A stretch of DNA of 64,000 nt from JAJRRS01 sp965230275 (lineage in GTDB: Bacteria > Planctomycetota > Phycisphaerae > Phycisphaerales > Phycisphaeraceae): assembly GCA_965230275.1 (NCBI GenBank), contig CBDDKO010000002.1:3534001-3598000 (forward strand), written 5' to 3'. Made by a program: the position numbers and the translations under genes. Positions 1 through 8,615 of the stretch are shown here, piece after piece (the stretch's first letter is position 1; the number at the start of each line of letters is the position of its first letter). Under the pieces are notes generated by a model. That model was given only the letters and a program-made list of their open reading frames with translations. It was not told the DNA's origin and ran no database searches.

Positions 1-154
1 TGGGGGTTGTTAACGGCACCTCGGCGACCAGCAGGCCCCCATCCGCCATGGCCCGGCAGGCATCGATCAGACCCCGGTCGCTTGGGGCGCGGAGGATGGC
101 GACGATGCCGGATTGGGTGATCTTTGAGGCTAAGGCGTTGCGGGTGTTTGACAT
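1..154 (-). CDS. eda: KDPG/KHG aldolase, N-terminal part (gene runs off the window)
   Basis: Only the first 51 codons are inside the window. The protein begins MSNTRNALASKITQSG and continues with IVAILRA and a GGLLVAEVPLTTP stretch. This matches the first strand and helix of the KDPG aldolase barrel, in which a conserved Glu precedes a (V/T)xLTTP motif. The family splits 2-keto-3-deoxy-6-phosphogluconate into pyruvate and glyceraldehyde-3-phosphate (Entner-Doudoroff pathway) or acts on related keto acids. The start at 154 is the only ATG giving the expected N-terminus. The catalytic lysine lies outside the window, so the exact substrate class cannot be checked. Confidence 0.72.
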   Translation of the reverse strand, partial: MSNTRNALASKITQSGIVAILRAPSDRGLIDACRAMADGGLLVAEVPLTTP

Positions 155-454
155 GGTTGTCCCTGGATGCTGTGTCGTGAGGTTTTTGTGGTGCCTGGCG
201 CAATCACTTGTCGGGGCGGATGCACGGCGATCTGCGATCGCCCGCTAAACAGCCATTTCCATGTTAGTGATAGAAACGCTTGAGGTTCTAGCAGCTTTGC
301 TGCGTAGGCAACAGCATACCCGGGGGATAAAAAAACACACCCTCACATGGCGTGGGGGTGTGTTGGGTGGTTATGGGTGTGGTGGGCGATGCCCGGATGT
401 CCGGGGGCCTGGTGCCCGGGCCTTCGCTGCGCTTAGGCCCGGCGTTGGGTTGGT
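155..454. other. Intergenic region, about 300 bp
   Basis: This stretch lies between the convergent 3' end of the DUF2617-like gene and the 5' end of the aldolase gene on the same strand. Apart from the terminator hairpin at 334-364 I see no gene. The short open frames here have no recognisable composition or ribosome-binding site. The aldolase promoter should lie between about 155 and 330, but I cannot pick a convincing one. Confidence 0.5.
330..364 (-). terminator. Rho-independent terminator of the DUF2617-like gene
   Basis: The two arms AACACACCCTCAC and GTGGGGGTGTGTT form an almost perfect stem around a four-base loop. On the minus strand the stem is followed by a run of T (AAAAAA on the + strand at about 329-335). 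It lies about 90 bp after the stop codon of the gene at 455-1006, in the right orientation to end it. Confidence 0.75.
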
Positions 455-1006
455 TTAGCTCAGGACCTCGAAGATGGACTGGGTCCGCAGGACCAGGCCG
501 GAGGAGCCCAGGAGGTGGTAGCTCTGTAAGTGGAACTCCCGCTTGTACTTCTGGGTATCCAGCACGGACAGGCAGGGTGTGCCGTCTTCATCCTGGTACG
601 GGTGAGCGAGCGAGCCGGTCTCCCGGGCGAAGTCCTTCATCTCCCGCAGGGTGGCTGCGTAGAGGTTGTCGGTGAGGGCTTCGGTCTGGATGGTGGTGAC
701 GTAGCCGACCTTGTCCTCTTCGGTGGGTTCGTATTCGAACTCTTTTTCACCGAGGCAGGGCAGGGCGTGGATCAGGCCGTGCTCGGGGAGGTGGTCGGCG
801 TTCTCGATGACGGCTTCGGTGAGGACGACACCGTCATAGGAAAACCGCACCAGATGCCCGGCGGGGGTGATCCAGTTCTCCGCTTCGTAGTCGCCGTGGC
901 GGTCGATGCGCCGAGCTTGTAGGTCGAACAGCTCGGGGTGCAACGGCCGACGGTAGACCATTAAACGGAAGGCTTGTGTACTTGCTGACTTATGACTAAC
1001 GCTCAT
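455..1006 (-). CDS. Conserved hypothetical protein, DUF2617-like
   Basis: An uncharacterised soluble protein of about 183 residues without signal peptide or membrane segment. The N-terminal text (FRLMVYRRPLHPELF, then a WITPAGHLV stretch) resembles what I remember of the DUF2617 family, which has no known function; that assignment is inference. The start at 1006 is preferred over the ATG six bases upstream because AGGGG (1017-1013) is then spaced six bases from the codon. A possible TATAAT box lies at 1096-1091 and a terminator at 330-364, so the gene appears to be a single transcription unit. Confidence 0.6.
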   Translation of the reverse strand: MSVSHKSASTQAFRLMVYRRPLHPELFDLQARRIDRHGDYEAENWITPAGHLVRFSYDGVVLTEAVIENADHLPEHGLIHALPCLGEKEFEYEPTEEDKVGYVTTIQTEALTDNLYAATLREMKDFARETGSLAHPYQDEDGTPCLSVLDTQKYKREFHLQSYHLLGSSGLVLRTQSIFEVLS

Positions 1007-1090
1007 GACCATCCCCTGGCTTTCTCGAGGGTAAAAACACGGTTAATGATGTACTAGGAACTACAAACGTTCGGCGGGGGTGTGAGCGGG

Positions 1091-1096
1091 ATTATA
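1091..1096 (-). promoter_or_regulatory. Perfect -10 box (TATAAT) upstream of the DUF2617-like gene
   Basis: On the minus strand the sequence reads GGC-TATAAT-CCC, about 80 bases upstream of the start at 1006. No good -35 element is present 17 bases further upstream, so the assignment rests on the -10 box and its position only. Confidence 0.4.
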
Positions 1097-1256
1097 GCCA
1101 CTGGCGGGGGGTAAGGGAAGACTTTTTTTGAGCTATTTAGCATAGTTTTTTTTGTTACATCCTTGGTTTACAGCCATTTGGGACAATAGACCGATAATCC
1201 TTAGGCCGTGGCGGCTTCATTCTGGATACGTGAGGTTCACGGCAGGTGTTCGATCT

Positions 1257-3209
1257 ATGGTCAAATTACAGCAGATCCACAGCTTTTTACGCGCTAAACC
1301 CGATCCCTGTATCGACTTGGCGTTCGCTCAGGCCCTGCCAACCGCCGATCCAGAGAGCCTCGGGCCGATGGCGCAGGTGCTGCTGGATCGCAGGCAGACC
1401 CAGGGGTGTCTGGCCTTGATCGAGCAATATCACCGCTTACCTGAACAGACGCGACAGGCCGTGCTGCTGGAGGCCCCCGAGCTGACCCGGGCCCTTCGGC
1501 AGGCGATGAGCAACCACAAGGGCACCGGGCCGGCCAACGCGCTGCACATCATCCATCAGTCGGCCTCCGTCCGGCTGGCGTATCTCATCCCCGACCTGCT
1601 GCGTCACGGGCAGGACGAGCTGAAGGACGAGGCCGCCAACTGCCTGCTGGAGATGGCGGAGCGTACCCAGGACACCGGTTCTGAGTCGGCCCCGGCCGGT
1701 CATATGGCAGTGGAGACGGCGTTTGTCACTTCGGCGGTCCGAGATGCGCTGCGGTACTTCGCTCAACATCAACGCAAGGAAGTGCTCCTGGCGATGTTCA
1801 ACCTGCCGCTGCCGGCGATCAGCGAGCTGCTGAGGTCGCTGGCAGAAATGGGGGACGACTGGACCCGGCCGACCGGGGTGATGTTGACACGGTCGGACAC
1901 GCCGGCCGTCCGCCGGGCCTTGCTGGCCGCGTTGGCGTTTGAGTCGTTGCAGCCGTTCGCGCTGGATGGGATCGGGCTGGCGGTGGAAACCGGGCCGTTG
2001 ACCGAGGCGCTGAGTCGGTGGCATCTGCTGAAGCTGAATCCGATCCGCAACGCGATCGCGAAGATCAAGCACACGGAACGGTTCGTGCCGGGCATGTCTG
2101 CATTTGTAAAATTGGATCGGCCGGGTGATACGCTCGGGCTGGTCGCCTGGCTGGATGCCTTGCCGATCGAGCCGCACAACATGACACGCCGGCTGGGCCA
2201 GCTTAGCAAGGCGCCCGACCCGGCGACGCGCCTGTTGGCGCTGAGGCGATTGATCGCAATCGCCGATCAGGTCGACGACGCCACACAGGCGAACCACGCG
2301 ATCGCGGGATATTGTTCGGATAGTGAGCCGGGCATTGTCCGTGTCGCGGTGACGCACCTGATCCGCCGGGGCTACTCGGATATCACGAGGGTGCTTGCAC
2401 AGCTGATTAACTCGCCCGATGTGCGTGTCCAGCAGATCGCGACCAAACGGCTGACGCCGGTGGCGTTCAGCAAGCTGTGGGAGAGCTGGCCGCGCCTGGA
2501 TAGCGAGCACCGGTTGGCCGCGGGCAGGGCGCTGATCAAGATCGATCCGACGTTCCACGCGGCGCTGCATGACAAGTTGTGCCTGCCCGATCCGCTCGCC
2601 AAGACCCGGGCGCTTTCGATCATCACGGAATTAAACCAGGGCCTGCTGCTGCAGGACTTGATCCTGCGCTTGAGCCGAGATGATGACCCGCGTGTCGTGG
2701 CCTCGGCGATCAAGGCGCTGGGCGCGGCGGACCCGCAGCGGGTGTTGCCGACGATCGAAGCGGCGTTGGAGCACGAGGATGAGCGGATCCGCGCCAACGC
2801 GGTCGAGGCGCTGGCGCAGCTGGATACCGGCAAGCACGCCGAGCGTTTAGTCAGCCTGACCGAAGAGCAGGAACCTAACCGTGCACGTGCCAATGCGATC
2901 CAGGCGCTGATGCAGATGAACGCCGGGCAGGCGCTACAGGCTTTGTCGCACATGCTCAGCGACCCACGGGCCGAGCACCGGGCCAGTGCGCTGTGGCTGG
3001 TTGAAGCGATGGGGATCGCCGAGGTGGCGCGTGACGTGGCGGAGATGTCGATCACCGAGTCGGACCCGACGATCCGGGAGCGGGCCGGCCGGGTGGTACA
3101 GAACCTGATCGAGCTGATGAGTCAGCCGCTACCGATCCAGTTGCTGGTGGGTCAGCCCGGCGTTGATGAGCCAACTCAGACACCGGAGGACCACGCCGCC
3201 GCGGGTTGA
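1257..3209 (+). CDS. HEAT-repeat protein
   Basis: About 650 residues, predicted to be all-helical. The C-terminal half (roughly residues 430-620) contains recurring HEAT/PBS-lyase-like units such as DPRVVASAIKALGAADP, DERIRANAVEALAQLD and PNRARANAIQALMQM, which build a curved scaffold for protein binding. No catalytic motif is visible. The frame is open upstream to 1152, but the start at 1257 (MVKLQQIHSFL) gives a normal N-terminus while the upstream part reads like untranslated sequence. A small membrane protein gene follows after seven bases, suggesting co-transcription and perhaps a membrane-linked scaffold (inference). Confidence 0.75.
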   Translation: MVKLQQIHSFLRAKPDPCIDLAFAQALPTADPESLGPMAQVLLDRRQTQGCLALIEQYHRLPEQTRQAVLLEAPELTRALRQAMSNHKGTGPANALHIIHQSASVRLAYLIPDLLRHGQDELKDEAANCLLEMAERTQDTGSESAPAGHMAVETAFVTSAVRDALRYFAQHQRKEVLLAMFNLPLPAISELLRSLAEMGDDWTRPTGVMLTRSDTPAVRRALLAALAFESLQPFALDGIGLAVETGPLTEALSRWHLLKLNPIRNAIAKIKHTERFVPGMSAFVKLDRPGDTLGLVAWLDALPIEPHNMTRRLGQLSKAPDPATRLLALRRLIAIADQVDDATQANHAIAGYCSDSEPGIVRVAVTHLIRRGYSDITRVLAQLINSPDVRVQQIATKRLTPVAFSKLWESWPRLDSEHRLAAGRALIKIDPTFHAALHDKLCLPDPLAKTRALSIITELNQGLLLQDLILRLSRDDDPRVVASAIKALGAADPQRVLPTIEAALEHEDERIRANAVEALAQLDTGKHAERLVSLTEEQEPNRARANAIQALMQMNAGQALQALSHMLSDPRAEHRASALWLVEAMGIAEVARDVAEMSITESDPTIRERAGRVVQNLIELMSQPLPIQLLVGQPGVDEPTQTPEDHAAAG

Positions 3210-3215
3210 TATGCC

Positions 3216-3677
3216 ATGATCTGCGTAGCTCGCATACCCCTGATACTCGCCCAGGCCGAACCCGCCCCCGATACGCAGGGGTCGGCCCAATTCAGGTTTG
3301 ACCAGATCTCCAACAACCTGACCAGCGACGGGTTGATTTCCTCGCACTGGCTGCTGGTCGCCGCGGGCGCGGTCATGCTGCTGCTAAGCGCGGTGTCGAT
3401 CGTGCAGTGGTGGAAGCACCGCCACGAGCAGTCGCACCCCTGGCTGATGTTCATCAGCGCCGCGAACTTTGCCGGGCTGGGCTGGCGGCATCAGTGGACG
3501 CTGTTCTGGATCGCCCGGCATCAGAAGCTCGGTTCACCCCTGACCCTCATGCTCGCGCCGGGCACGTTCGATCAACACGTCAAAGCCTACCTGGAGTCGC
3601 GCGCGGGGTTCCGTCGAGAGTCGCACCGCCGTGTGCTACAGGATGTGCGTGAGTTGCTGTTCGGCAATACCGCTTAG
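3216..3677 (+). CDS. Small membrane protein of unknown function
   Basis: 153 residues with one clear membrane span (about residues 45-63, HWLLVAAGAVMLLLSAVSIV) following a short N-terminal segment that could be a weak signal or surface region, and a basic cytoplasmic C-terminal half. The start is seven bases after the stop of the HEAT-repeat gene, so the two are probably one operon. I recognise no domain. Planctomycete genomes often carry such clade-specific small membrane proteins. Confidence 0.65.
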   Translation: MICVARIPLILAQAEPAPDTQGSAQFRFDQISNNLTSDGLISSHWLLVAAGAVMLLLSAVSIVQWWKHRHEQSHPWLMFISAANFAGLGWRHQWTLFWIARHQKLGSPLTLMLAPGTFDQHVKAYLESRAGFRRESHRRVLQDVRELLFGNTA

Positions 3678-3744
3678 AACTAGCAGCACCGGATTATGAT
3701 CGAATGAACTGATCCGTCGTGCTACCTTGTGCGCGGACTGATAC

Positions 3745-4041
3745 TCAGGCTTCGCTGTCCGGTGCTTCGGACTCGCCGTCCTGGGCTTGGGGTGCCTCCG
3801 CCCCGAGGCGCATTTGGGCCTGCTTGTTGGCTTCCCATGATTGGCCGTAGCGGAAGAGGATCAGGTGGCACTTCTTGCAGCGCCAGGCTTCCATGCGGTT
3901 GGGCCGCATGACGGCGTGGGTGCCGGGGACGTCTTCGGCCATGCCGCCGCCGGCGGTCGATCGGCCCCTGGACCAGTGCAGCCCGTCGGACACGGGCAGC
4001 AGCCCTTCTTCCATCGTCGCATTGCATTCCGGACAGCGCAT
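3745..4041 (-). CDS. Small zinc-ribbon protein (DUF6487-like)
   Basis: 98 residues. Two zinc-binding knuckles are visible: CPEC at residues 3-6 and CKKC at about residues 55-58, separated by a segment with a conserved tryptophan (LHWSRG). This resembles the putative zinc-ribbon family DUF6487; the family name is from memory. The C-terminus is acidic and low in complexity. It may bind nucleic acid or protein, but no function is known. It is convergent with the upstream membrane protein gene. Confidence 0.6.
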   Translation of the reverse strand: MRCPECNATMEEGLLPVSDGLHWSRGRSTAGGGMAEDVPGTHAVMRPNRMEAWRCKKCHLILFRYGQSWEANKQAQMRLGAEAPQAQDGESEAPDSEA

Positions 4042-4155
4042 CGATACGCCCCTTAATTATCCGCCCTCTGGACAGGTCCCACACGCCATTGTCACCGCTG
4101 GGCAGACCAACGCAAGAGGACTTGGCCTACTTGGTTAAAAACCGCTTAATTTGTC

Positions 4156-4184
4156 TTGTGTCGTCTGCCGACCTGGGGTATCCT
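4156..4184 (+). promoter_or_regulatory. Candidate sigma-70 promoter for the dockerin-repeat gene
   Basis: TTGTGT at 4156-4161 and TATCCT at 4179-4184 are separated by exactly 17 bases. The expected transcription start near 4191 gives a 5' untranslated region of about 75 bases before the ATG at 4268. Confidence 0.45.
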
Positions 4185-4267
4185 GCAAGCGAATGGAGCT
4201 ACATATGCTTGCTTGATGCCGGGAATCCGATCCGGTGATCTTTCACGATCCACACAAGGGGGCCATC

Positions 4268-5500
4268 ATGAAGTCTTTCGTTCACGTGTTCACACTCGCG
4301 GCCGTGCTCATGCTGGGTATCAGCCCGCGCGCCAGTGAGGCCTACGACAACACCCTTACGCTGGACATCCCCGAGTTGGTCGGGACGTTTGTCCACGGCC
4401 AGGAGCCGGTCGAGGCGCTGGTCGATTTTGGTTTCGCGTTCCAGCCGCTCTGGAGCGTGACCTTGGACATCACCGCCACCGGCCATCCCGGGCACGAGGG
4501 CGCGGTCGCGCCGCCGGTCGATCTGCTCGTGTCGGCCACCAGTGTGGAACAGTACAACGTCCCCGGCATGACATGGATATCGCCTACCGTGATGGGCCCG
4601 TTTGGCCAGGCGTCGTCCACACAACAGCTGACCCAACCCTTCGCCTGGGTCGCCATCTATCCGCCGCCGATCACCAGCGGGCGCGCCTACGTCACGATCG
4701 ACACCCCGCCCAGTGCCGTGAACGACGACTACCCTTCGTATCTCGAGATTACCTCCGCCCGGATCACCGCTGAGTACCAGTACCTCGCCGTCCCCGGTGA
4801 CCTCGATGGCGACGGATTCGTCGGTCTGGGCGACCTGAACATCATCCTCCAGAACTGGAACAGGGCGGGCCAAGGCGTCGCGGGTGACACCGATGCCGAC
4901 GGCTTCGTCGGCCTTGGCGATCTGGACGTTGTCCTCAACAACTGGAACGCGGGCACGCCGCCGCTCAGTTCGCCTTTGGACCTGAGTGATCCCTTCTTGG
5001 ATTGTCCCTGTTGTCTGCCTGATGGAGACGGGTTCGTCGGGCTGGCCGACCTCGACCTCATCCTCACGCATTGGAACATGACCGTCCCGCCCGCCGACCC
5101 CCGGGCCGATTGCGCCGGCTGCGAAGGCCTGGTGCCCGACGGCTTCGTCGGCCTGGATGACCTGGACGTCATCCTCAAGAACTGGAACAGCGGGACGCCG
5201 CCTGAAACGGGTGTGGTGCCGGACGCTGAGATCCCCGGTGAATTATGTATCGGTCTGGGGTGTGGCTTCATCGGGTTGGCGGAATTGGACCGTGTTCTTA
5301 CGAACTGGAATATGGATGTCCCGCCCGGTGATCCCCAGGCAGATTGGAATGGCGACGGCTTCATTGGCCTGGATGATCTGGACATCATCTTAAAAAATTG
5401 GAATACCGGCACACCGCCAACTACCGCGGTTCCCGAGCCTGCCGCGTTCATCGGTTTAGGGTTTGGTGTCGGGTCGTTGGCGTATCGGCGTCGCCGTTAG
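4268..5500 (+). CDS. Secreted PEP-CTERM protein with six dockerin-like repeats
   Basis: About 410 residues. An N-terminal signal peptide (MKSFVHVFTLAAVLMLG, cleavage near ASEA) leads into a roughly 150-residue beta-rich domain. Six tandem units of about 22-40 residues follow, each with the core DGF(V/I)GLxDLDxILxNWN. They resemble dockerin type I/EF-hand calcium loops; three carry an acidic DxDxDG loop and others have Cys pairs instead. The C-terminus is a PEP-CTERM sorting tail: VPEP, a hydrophobic segment and YRRRR. The family is exported and processed by an exosortase. Start chosen because AAGGGGG lies just upstream of 4268. Ligand unknown. Confidence 0.85.
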   Translation: MKSFVHVFTLAAVLMLGISPRASEAYDNTLTLDIPELVGTFVHGQEPVEALVDFGFAFQPLWSVTLDITATGHPGHEGAVAPPVDLLVSATSVEQYNVPGMTWISPTVMGPFGQASSTQQLTQPFAWVAIYPPPITSGRAYVTIDTPPSAVNDDYPSYLEITSARITAEYQYLAVPGDLDGDGFVGLGDLNIILQNWNRAGQGVAGDTDADGFVGLGDLDVVLNNWNAGTPPLSSPLDLSDPFLDCPCCLPDGDGFVGLADLDLILTHWNMTVPPADPRADCAGCEGLVPDGFVGLDDLDVILKNWNSGTPPETGVVPDAEIPGELCIGLGCGFIGLAELDRVLTNWNMDVPPGDPQADWNGDGFIGLDDLDIILKNWNTGTPPTTAVPEPAAFIGLGFGVGSLAYRRRR

Positions 5501-6312
5501 CGGTGCTGGTTCATCCAGTCTGATCCGAAGTCAACCAGGGGCCGTTGTCTCATGAGACGCGACTCCGCCAGTCCGACCGGGCCGGTCTTGACGTGATCGG
5601 TTTGTTTCTCGAATGCGGCACCGATGGTTTTAAAATCGTCACTGTCAAGGTCAAGCGTTTCGTATACAACCCATTGTCGCTTGCCATCGATCCGCATGGC
5701 CGCACCTTGTTTTACGTAAGCCTTCTTTGGGTAGTTGGCCCTGTTCTCCGCGAGGTGCAGTGAACTATTGTTGGCGTGGCCAACGCCCAGAAGCAAGACG
5801 TGGCCTTTAAGATCGTAGAGCTTGCCGAGTGGTGATTGATCGTCCATGCCGTGGTCCAGGCCATGGTCTTGTGTCAAGAAACGGGCGTTTGGTCCTCGAG
5901 CGGTAAATGAGCAATTGGGGTGTCCGCTTCGCAGCACCTCGCGCTGGCGGCGGAATGTCTCGGCGACGGCACCCATCTCGTAGGTCATCGCCATCTCGGT
6001 GTCCCACGCCGGCCAGTGGTCTCGGATCACGTCGTGCCAGGCCTGGGGTACGGCCGGTCTTTCCCAATCACCCGGGTCCGACCATTCACCGGCCATGGCG
6101 GGCATCATCAAGGTGCCTGATTCACCGACCACTTCCTGCAATGCCAGCACGACTGCCATCGCGCCGCCACAGACATAGCCCAAGCTGCTTAGCGAACTGT
6201 GGACGAGCATATTCATCCCCGACTCGACGCCCAGCGATCTCAAGTCCCTCGAGATGCGTTCGACCGTGATCGGTGTCTCGCCGGTGCCAGCGATGATGTC
6301 TTCGATGGACAT
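5497..6312 (-). CDS. AAC(3)-family N-acetyltransferase
   Basis: 271 residues, the usual length for the aminoglycoside 3-N-acetyltransferase fold. Visible hallmarks are the N-terminal LVHSSLSSLGYVCGG segment, a LMMPAM core, the HPNCSFTARGP motif and the LLLGVGHANNSSLHLAE motif with the conserved His. The family transfers acetyl from acetyl-CoA to amino groups. Chromosomal members often have substrates other than antibiotics, so a resistance role should not be assumed. It lies downstream of rny on the same strand (19-base gap) and its stop overlaps the convergent dockerin gene by four bases. Confidence 0.8.
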   Translation of the reverse strand: MSIEDIIAGTGETPITVERISRDLRSLGVESGMNMLVHSSLSSLGYVCGGAMAVVLALQEVVGESGTLMMPAMAGEWSDPGDWERPAVPQAWHDVIRDHWPAWDTEMAMTYEMGAVAETFRRQREVLRSGHPNCSFTARGPNARFLTQDHGLDHGMDDQSPLGKLYDLKGHVLLLGVGHANNSSLHLAENRANYPKKAYVKQGAAMRIDGKRQWVVYETLDLDSDDFKTIGAAFEKQTDHVKTGPVGLAESRLMRQRPLVDFGSDWMNQHR

Positions 6313-6331
6313 GGCGGGTAGTGACCCGTAA

Positions 6332-7966
6332 TTACTTCGCGTATTCGATCGTGCGCATTTCTCGGAGGACGGTGACGCGGATCTCGCCGGGGAAGGTCAT
6401 TTCTTCGCTGATGCGTTTGGCGATGTCGCGGGCGATGTAGCTGCAGTTGGTGTCGTCGACGTTGTCCGGATCGACGATGACGCGGACCTCGCGGCCGGCC
6501 TGGATGGCGTAGGCGTCCTTGACGCCCTTCATGTCCGTGGCGATGCCTTCGAGCTGTTCGAGGCGTTTGACGTAGCGGTCCAGGGTTTCACGGCGTGCGC
6601 CGGGCCGAGCGCCGCTGATGGCGTCGGCGGCCATGACGATGGGGGTGTAGGGCGTGGTGGCGGGGATGTCGTTGTGGTGCCCGCCGATGGCGTTGAGGAC
6701 GGCTTCTTTTTCGCCGAACTTCTTGGCGAAGTCCATGCCGATCTGCGGGTGGCCGCCCTCGGCCTCGTGGTCGAGGGCCTTGCCGATGTCGTGCAGGTAG
6801 CCGCAGCGTCGAGCGAGTTCGCCGTCGAGCCCGAGTTCCTCGGCGATGACCTGGCAGAGGTAGGCGGTCTCCATGGAGTGTCGGAGGATGTTCTGGCCGT
6901 AGCTGGTGCGGTAGTAGAGCCGGCCCATGGTTTCGCTGAGCTTGGGGTGCAGGCCCTGGATGTTGGCTTCGATGCAGGCGTCCTTGCCGTACTTGACGAT
7001 GCGCGAGTTGATATCCTTGGTGGTCTGTTCGGTGACTTCCTCGATGCGTGTGGGGTGGATCCGGCCGTCCTCGATCAGCTTCTGCATGGTCTCGGCGGCG
7101 ATAGCGCGGCGGACGGGGTCGAAGCAGGACACGACGATCACGCCGGGTGTGTCGTCCACGATCACGTCGACGCCGGTCGCTTTTTCAAACGCCCGGATGT
7201 TGCGGCCTTCCCGGCCGATGACCCGGCCCTTCATGTCGTCGCTGGGGATGGCGACGGCGCTGACGGTCGAGTCGGCGGTGTGTTCGGAGGCGTAACGCTG
7301 GATCGCCTGGAGGGTGATCTTCAGGGCGGCGTCCTTGGCTTCTTCCTCTGCGTGGTCGGTGATCTTCTGGATCAACTGGCCGGCTTCGTGCTGGCACTCG
7401 CGCTCGACGGCCTTGAGGGATTCACGCTTGGCGTCTTCTTCGGACAGGTTCGCCAGTCGCAGCAGTGTCTGCTTCTGCTCCTGGCGTGTGTTCTCGAGCA
7501 GGTCACGCCGTTCGGCGATCAGGGCGTCGGCCTCTTCCTGCTTGCCTGCGAGTTGGGCTTCGCGCTTCTTCACCCCGGCGTCGAGGTCGTCGAGATATTT
7601 TTCCTTGGTGGTCAGGGCGTCGAGCTTGCGGTCGAGGTTGTCTTCGCGCTTGGTCAGCCGGCGTTCGATCTCCTTGACCTCGTTGCGCTGCTGGTTGAGT
7701 TCTTCTTCGAAGGTTTCGCGGCGTTTGGCAAGCTCGTTGAGCCCGTCGAGTTCGGCCTGCTTTTTCACGGTCTCGGCTTCACTCTTGGCTTTTTCGAGCA
7801 TGTCCTGGGCGGCGCGTTTGCTCTGTGCGAGGATCTGGACGCCGATGAACTTGCGAACCACGACGGTGCCGACACCGCCGACCACCAGGCCGATGAGCGC
7901 GGGCAGCAGCCAGGTGTTGCCGGGCGGGGTGGTGGTCTGTGCTAATAGGGGGATGAGGCTGGTCAT
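6332..7966 (-). CDS. rny: Ribonuclease Y
   Basis: 544 residues, typical of RNase Y, the membrane-anchored endoribonuclease that starts mRNA decay. An N-terminal membrane segment (about 19-41) is followed by a long charged coiled coil (45-215), a KH RNA-binding domain with its GREG loop at 251-254, and an HD phosphohydrolase domain with HD at 392-393 and an upstream metal-ligand His at 363. The start at 7966 yields a normal short periplasmic N-terminus. It is preceded by an unusually long structured leader (7967-8526), which may be a site of autoregulation. The acetyltransferase gene follows after 19 bases. Confidence 0.95.
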   Translation of the reverse strand: MTSLIPLLAQTTTPPGNTWLLPALIGLVVGGVGTVVVRKFIGVQILAQSKRAAQDMLEKAKSEAETVKKQAELDGLNELAKRRETFEEELNQQRNEVKEIERRLTKREDNLDRKLDALTTKEKYLDDLDAGVKKREAQLAGKQEEADALIAERRDLLENTRQEQKQTLLRLANLSEEDAKRESLKAVERECQHEAGQLIQKITDHAEEEAKDAALKITLQAIQRYASEHTADSTVSAVAIPSDDMKGRVIGREGRNIRAFEKATGVDVIVDDTPGVIVVSCFDPVRRAIAAETMQKLIEDGRIHPTRIEEVTEQTTKDINSRIVKYGKDACIEANIQGLHPKLSETMGRLYYRTSYGQNILRHSMETAYLCQVIAEELGLDGELARRCGYLHDIGKALDHEAEGGHPQIGMDFAKKFGEKEAVLNAIGGHHNDIPATTPYTPIVMAADAISGARPGARRETLDRYVKRLEQLEGIATDMKGVKDAYAIQAGREVRVIVDPDNVDDTNCSYIARDIAKRISEEMTFPGEIRVTVLREMRTIEYAK

Positions 7967-8526
7967 CGATCACGCCCTTCTATAGCCGGCGATTGCGCGC
8001 GTAGCGCTAGCCGACGGATTAGGGCACGATCACGGGGTCGGCCAAGGGTGGGGGCCTTGGCAACGACACGTTGGGCGACCGATCAAGCTCGGACGCATGG
8101 GTTGTTGGAATCACGACTTAGCGAACAGCCCTCGCGTGTTGCGAAAACGGGGGTGGGGCGATGCATAGCGGTTTAGCGCCGCTGCGCGATTGTGTGACGG
8201 CCTTGGTGATTCGGCCGATGCCCCGAGTGGTTGTCGTGGTCCAAACTTCCATAGCGAACAAGAGGAGCTTTGTTGATCTATCCCGCCTACGTTTTTGGTA
8301 GACGGCCGATGCACCGACATATCATGTCGATGCATGCGGTGGATCGGTCACCGAAACGGGCCGAATTCAGCCCGGATCGTGCCGGGTAAGCGCCGCTTAA
8401 CACGGCGGTAACACGGAACTACAGGCGGTCTCGCCGCCGGGTCTGGGCCTTGCGATGCGGAGCATCACAGCCGAACCCAAACCAATGTATCTGTTGATCT
8501 TATCCGTGAAACAGCGATTTCGTCAA
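7967..8526 (-). promoter_or_regulatory. Long structured leader (or separate small RNA) upstream of rny
   Basis: No gene is recognisable between rny and the next gene at 8616. A promoter reading toward rny is visible: TTGACG at 8526-8521, an 18-base spacer and TAAGAT at 8502-8497, with a start near 8490. Just downstream the minus strand encodes a close-packed series of hairpins: GATGC/GCATC (8454-8466), GGCGG/CCGCC (8424-8438), CGCCG/CGGCG (8391-8407), CGGGC/GCCCG (8357-8374, competing with CCCGG/CCGGG 8371-8386), CGGTG/CACCG (8337-8353) and a long stem around CGACAT/ATGTCG (8311-8333). I see no terminator between them and rny, so a leader of about 520 nt is the simplest reading. Confidence 0.5.
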
Positions 8527-8537
8527 GTTTCCACAAA

Positions 8538-8557
8538 CCCCTGACAATCCCCTGACA
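8538..8557. promoter_or_regulatory. Two tandem CCCCTGACA repeats upstream of the rny promoter
   Basis: CCCCTGACA occurs at 8538-8546 and again at 8549-8557, an 11-base period that puts both copies on the same DNA face. They lie 12 to 31 bases upstream of the -35 box of the minus-strand rny promoter, where an activator would bind. The 3' end of the next gene is at 8616, so they are intergenic. Confidence 0.4.
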
Positions 8558-8615
8558 TGGTTATGGGACGCTTAGTGGTCTGTCTATTTGAGGTGTTTAC
8601 GGGGCGATTGCCGTG

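Noticed and set aside
5497..6312. Aminoglycoside resistance determinant
   Set aside because: The protein belongs to the AAC(3) fold, but nothing around it (no integron, transposase or resistance neighbours) supports acquired resistance; a housekeeping acetyltransferase is more likely.
6674..7945. 423-codon + strand frame within rny
   Set aside because: It is a leucine/valine-rich mirror of the rny coding sequence; rny has complete KH and HD domains, so this is a shadow. The same applies to the long antisense frames at 1437-2570, 48984-50225 and 57800-58897.
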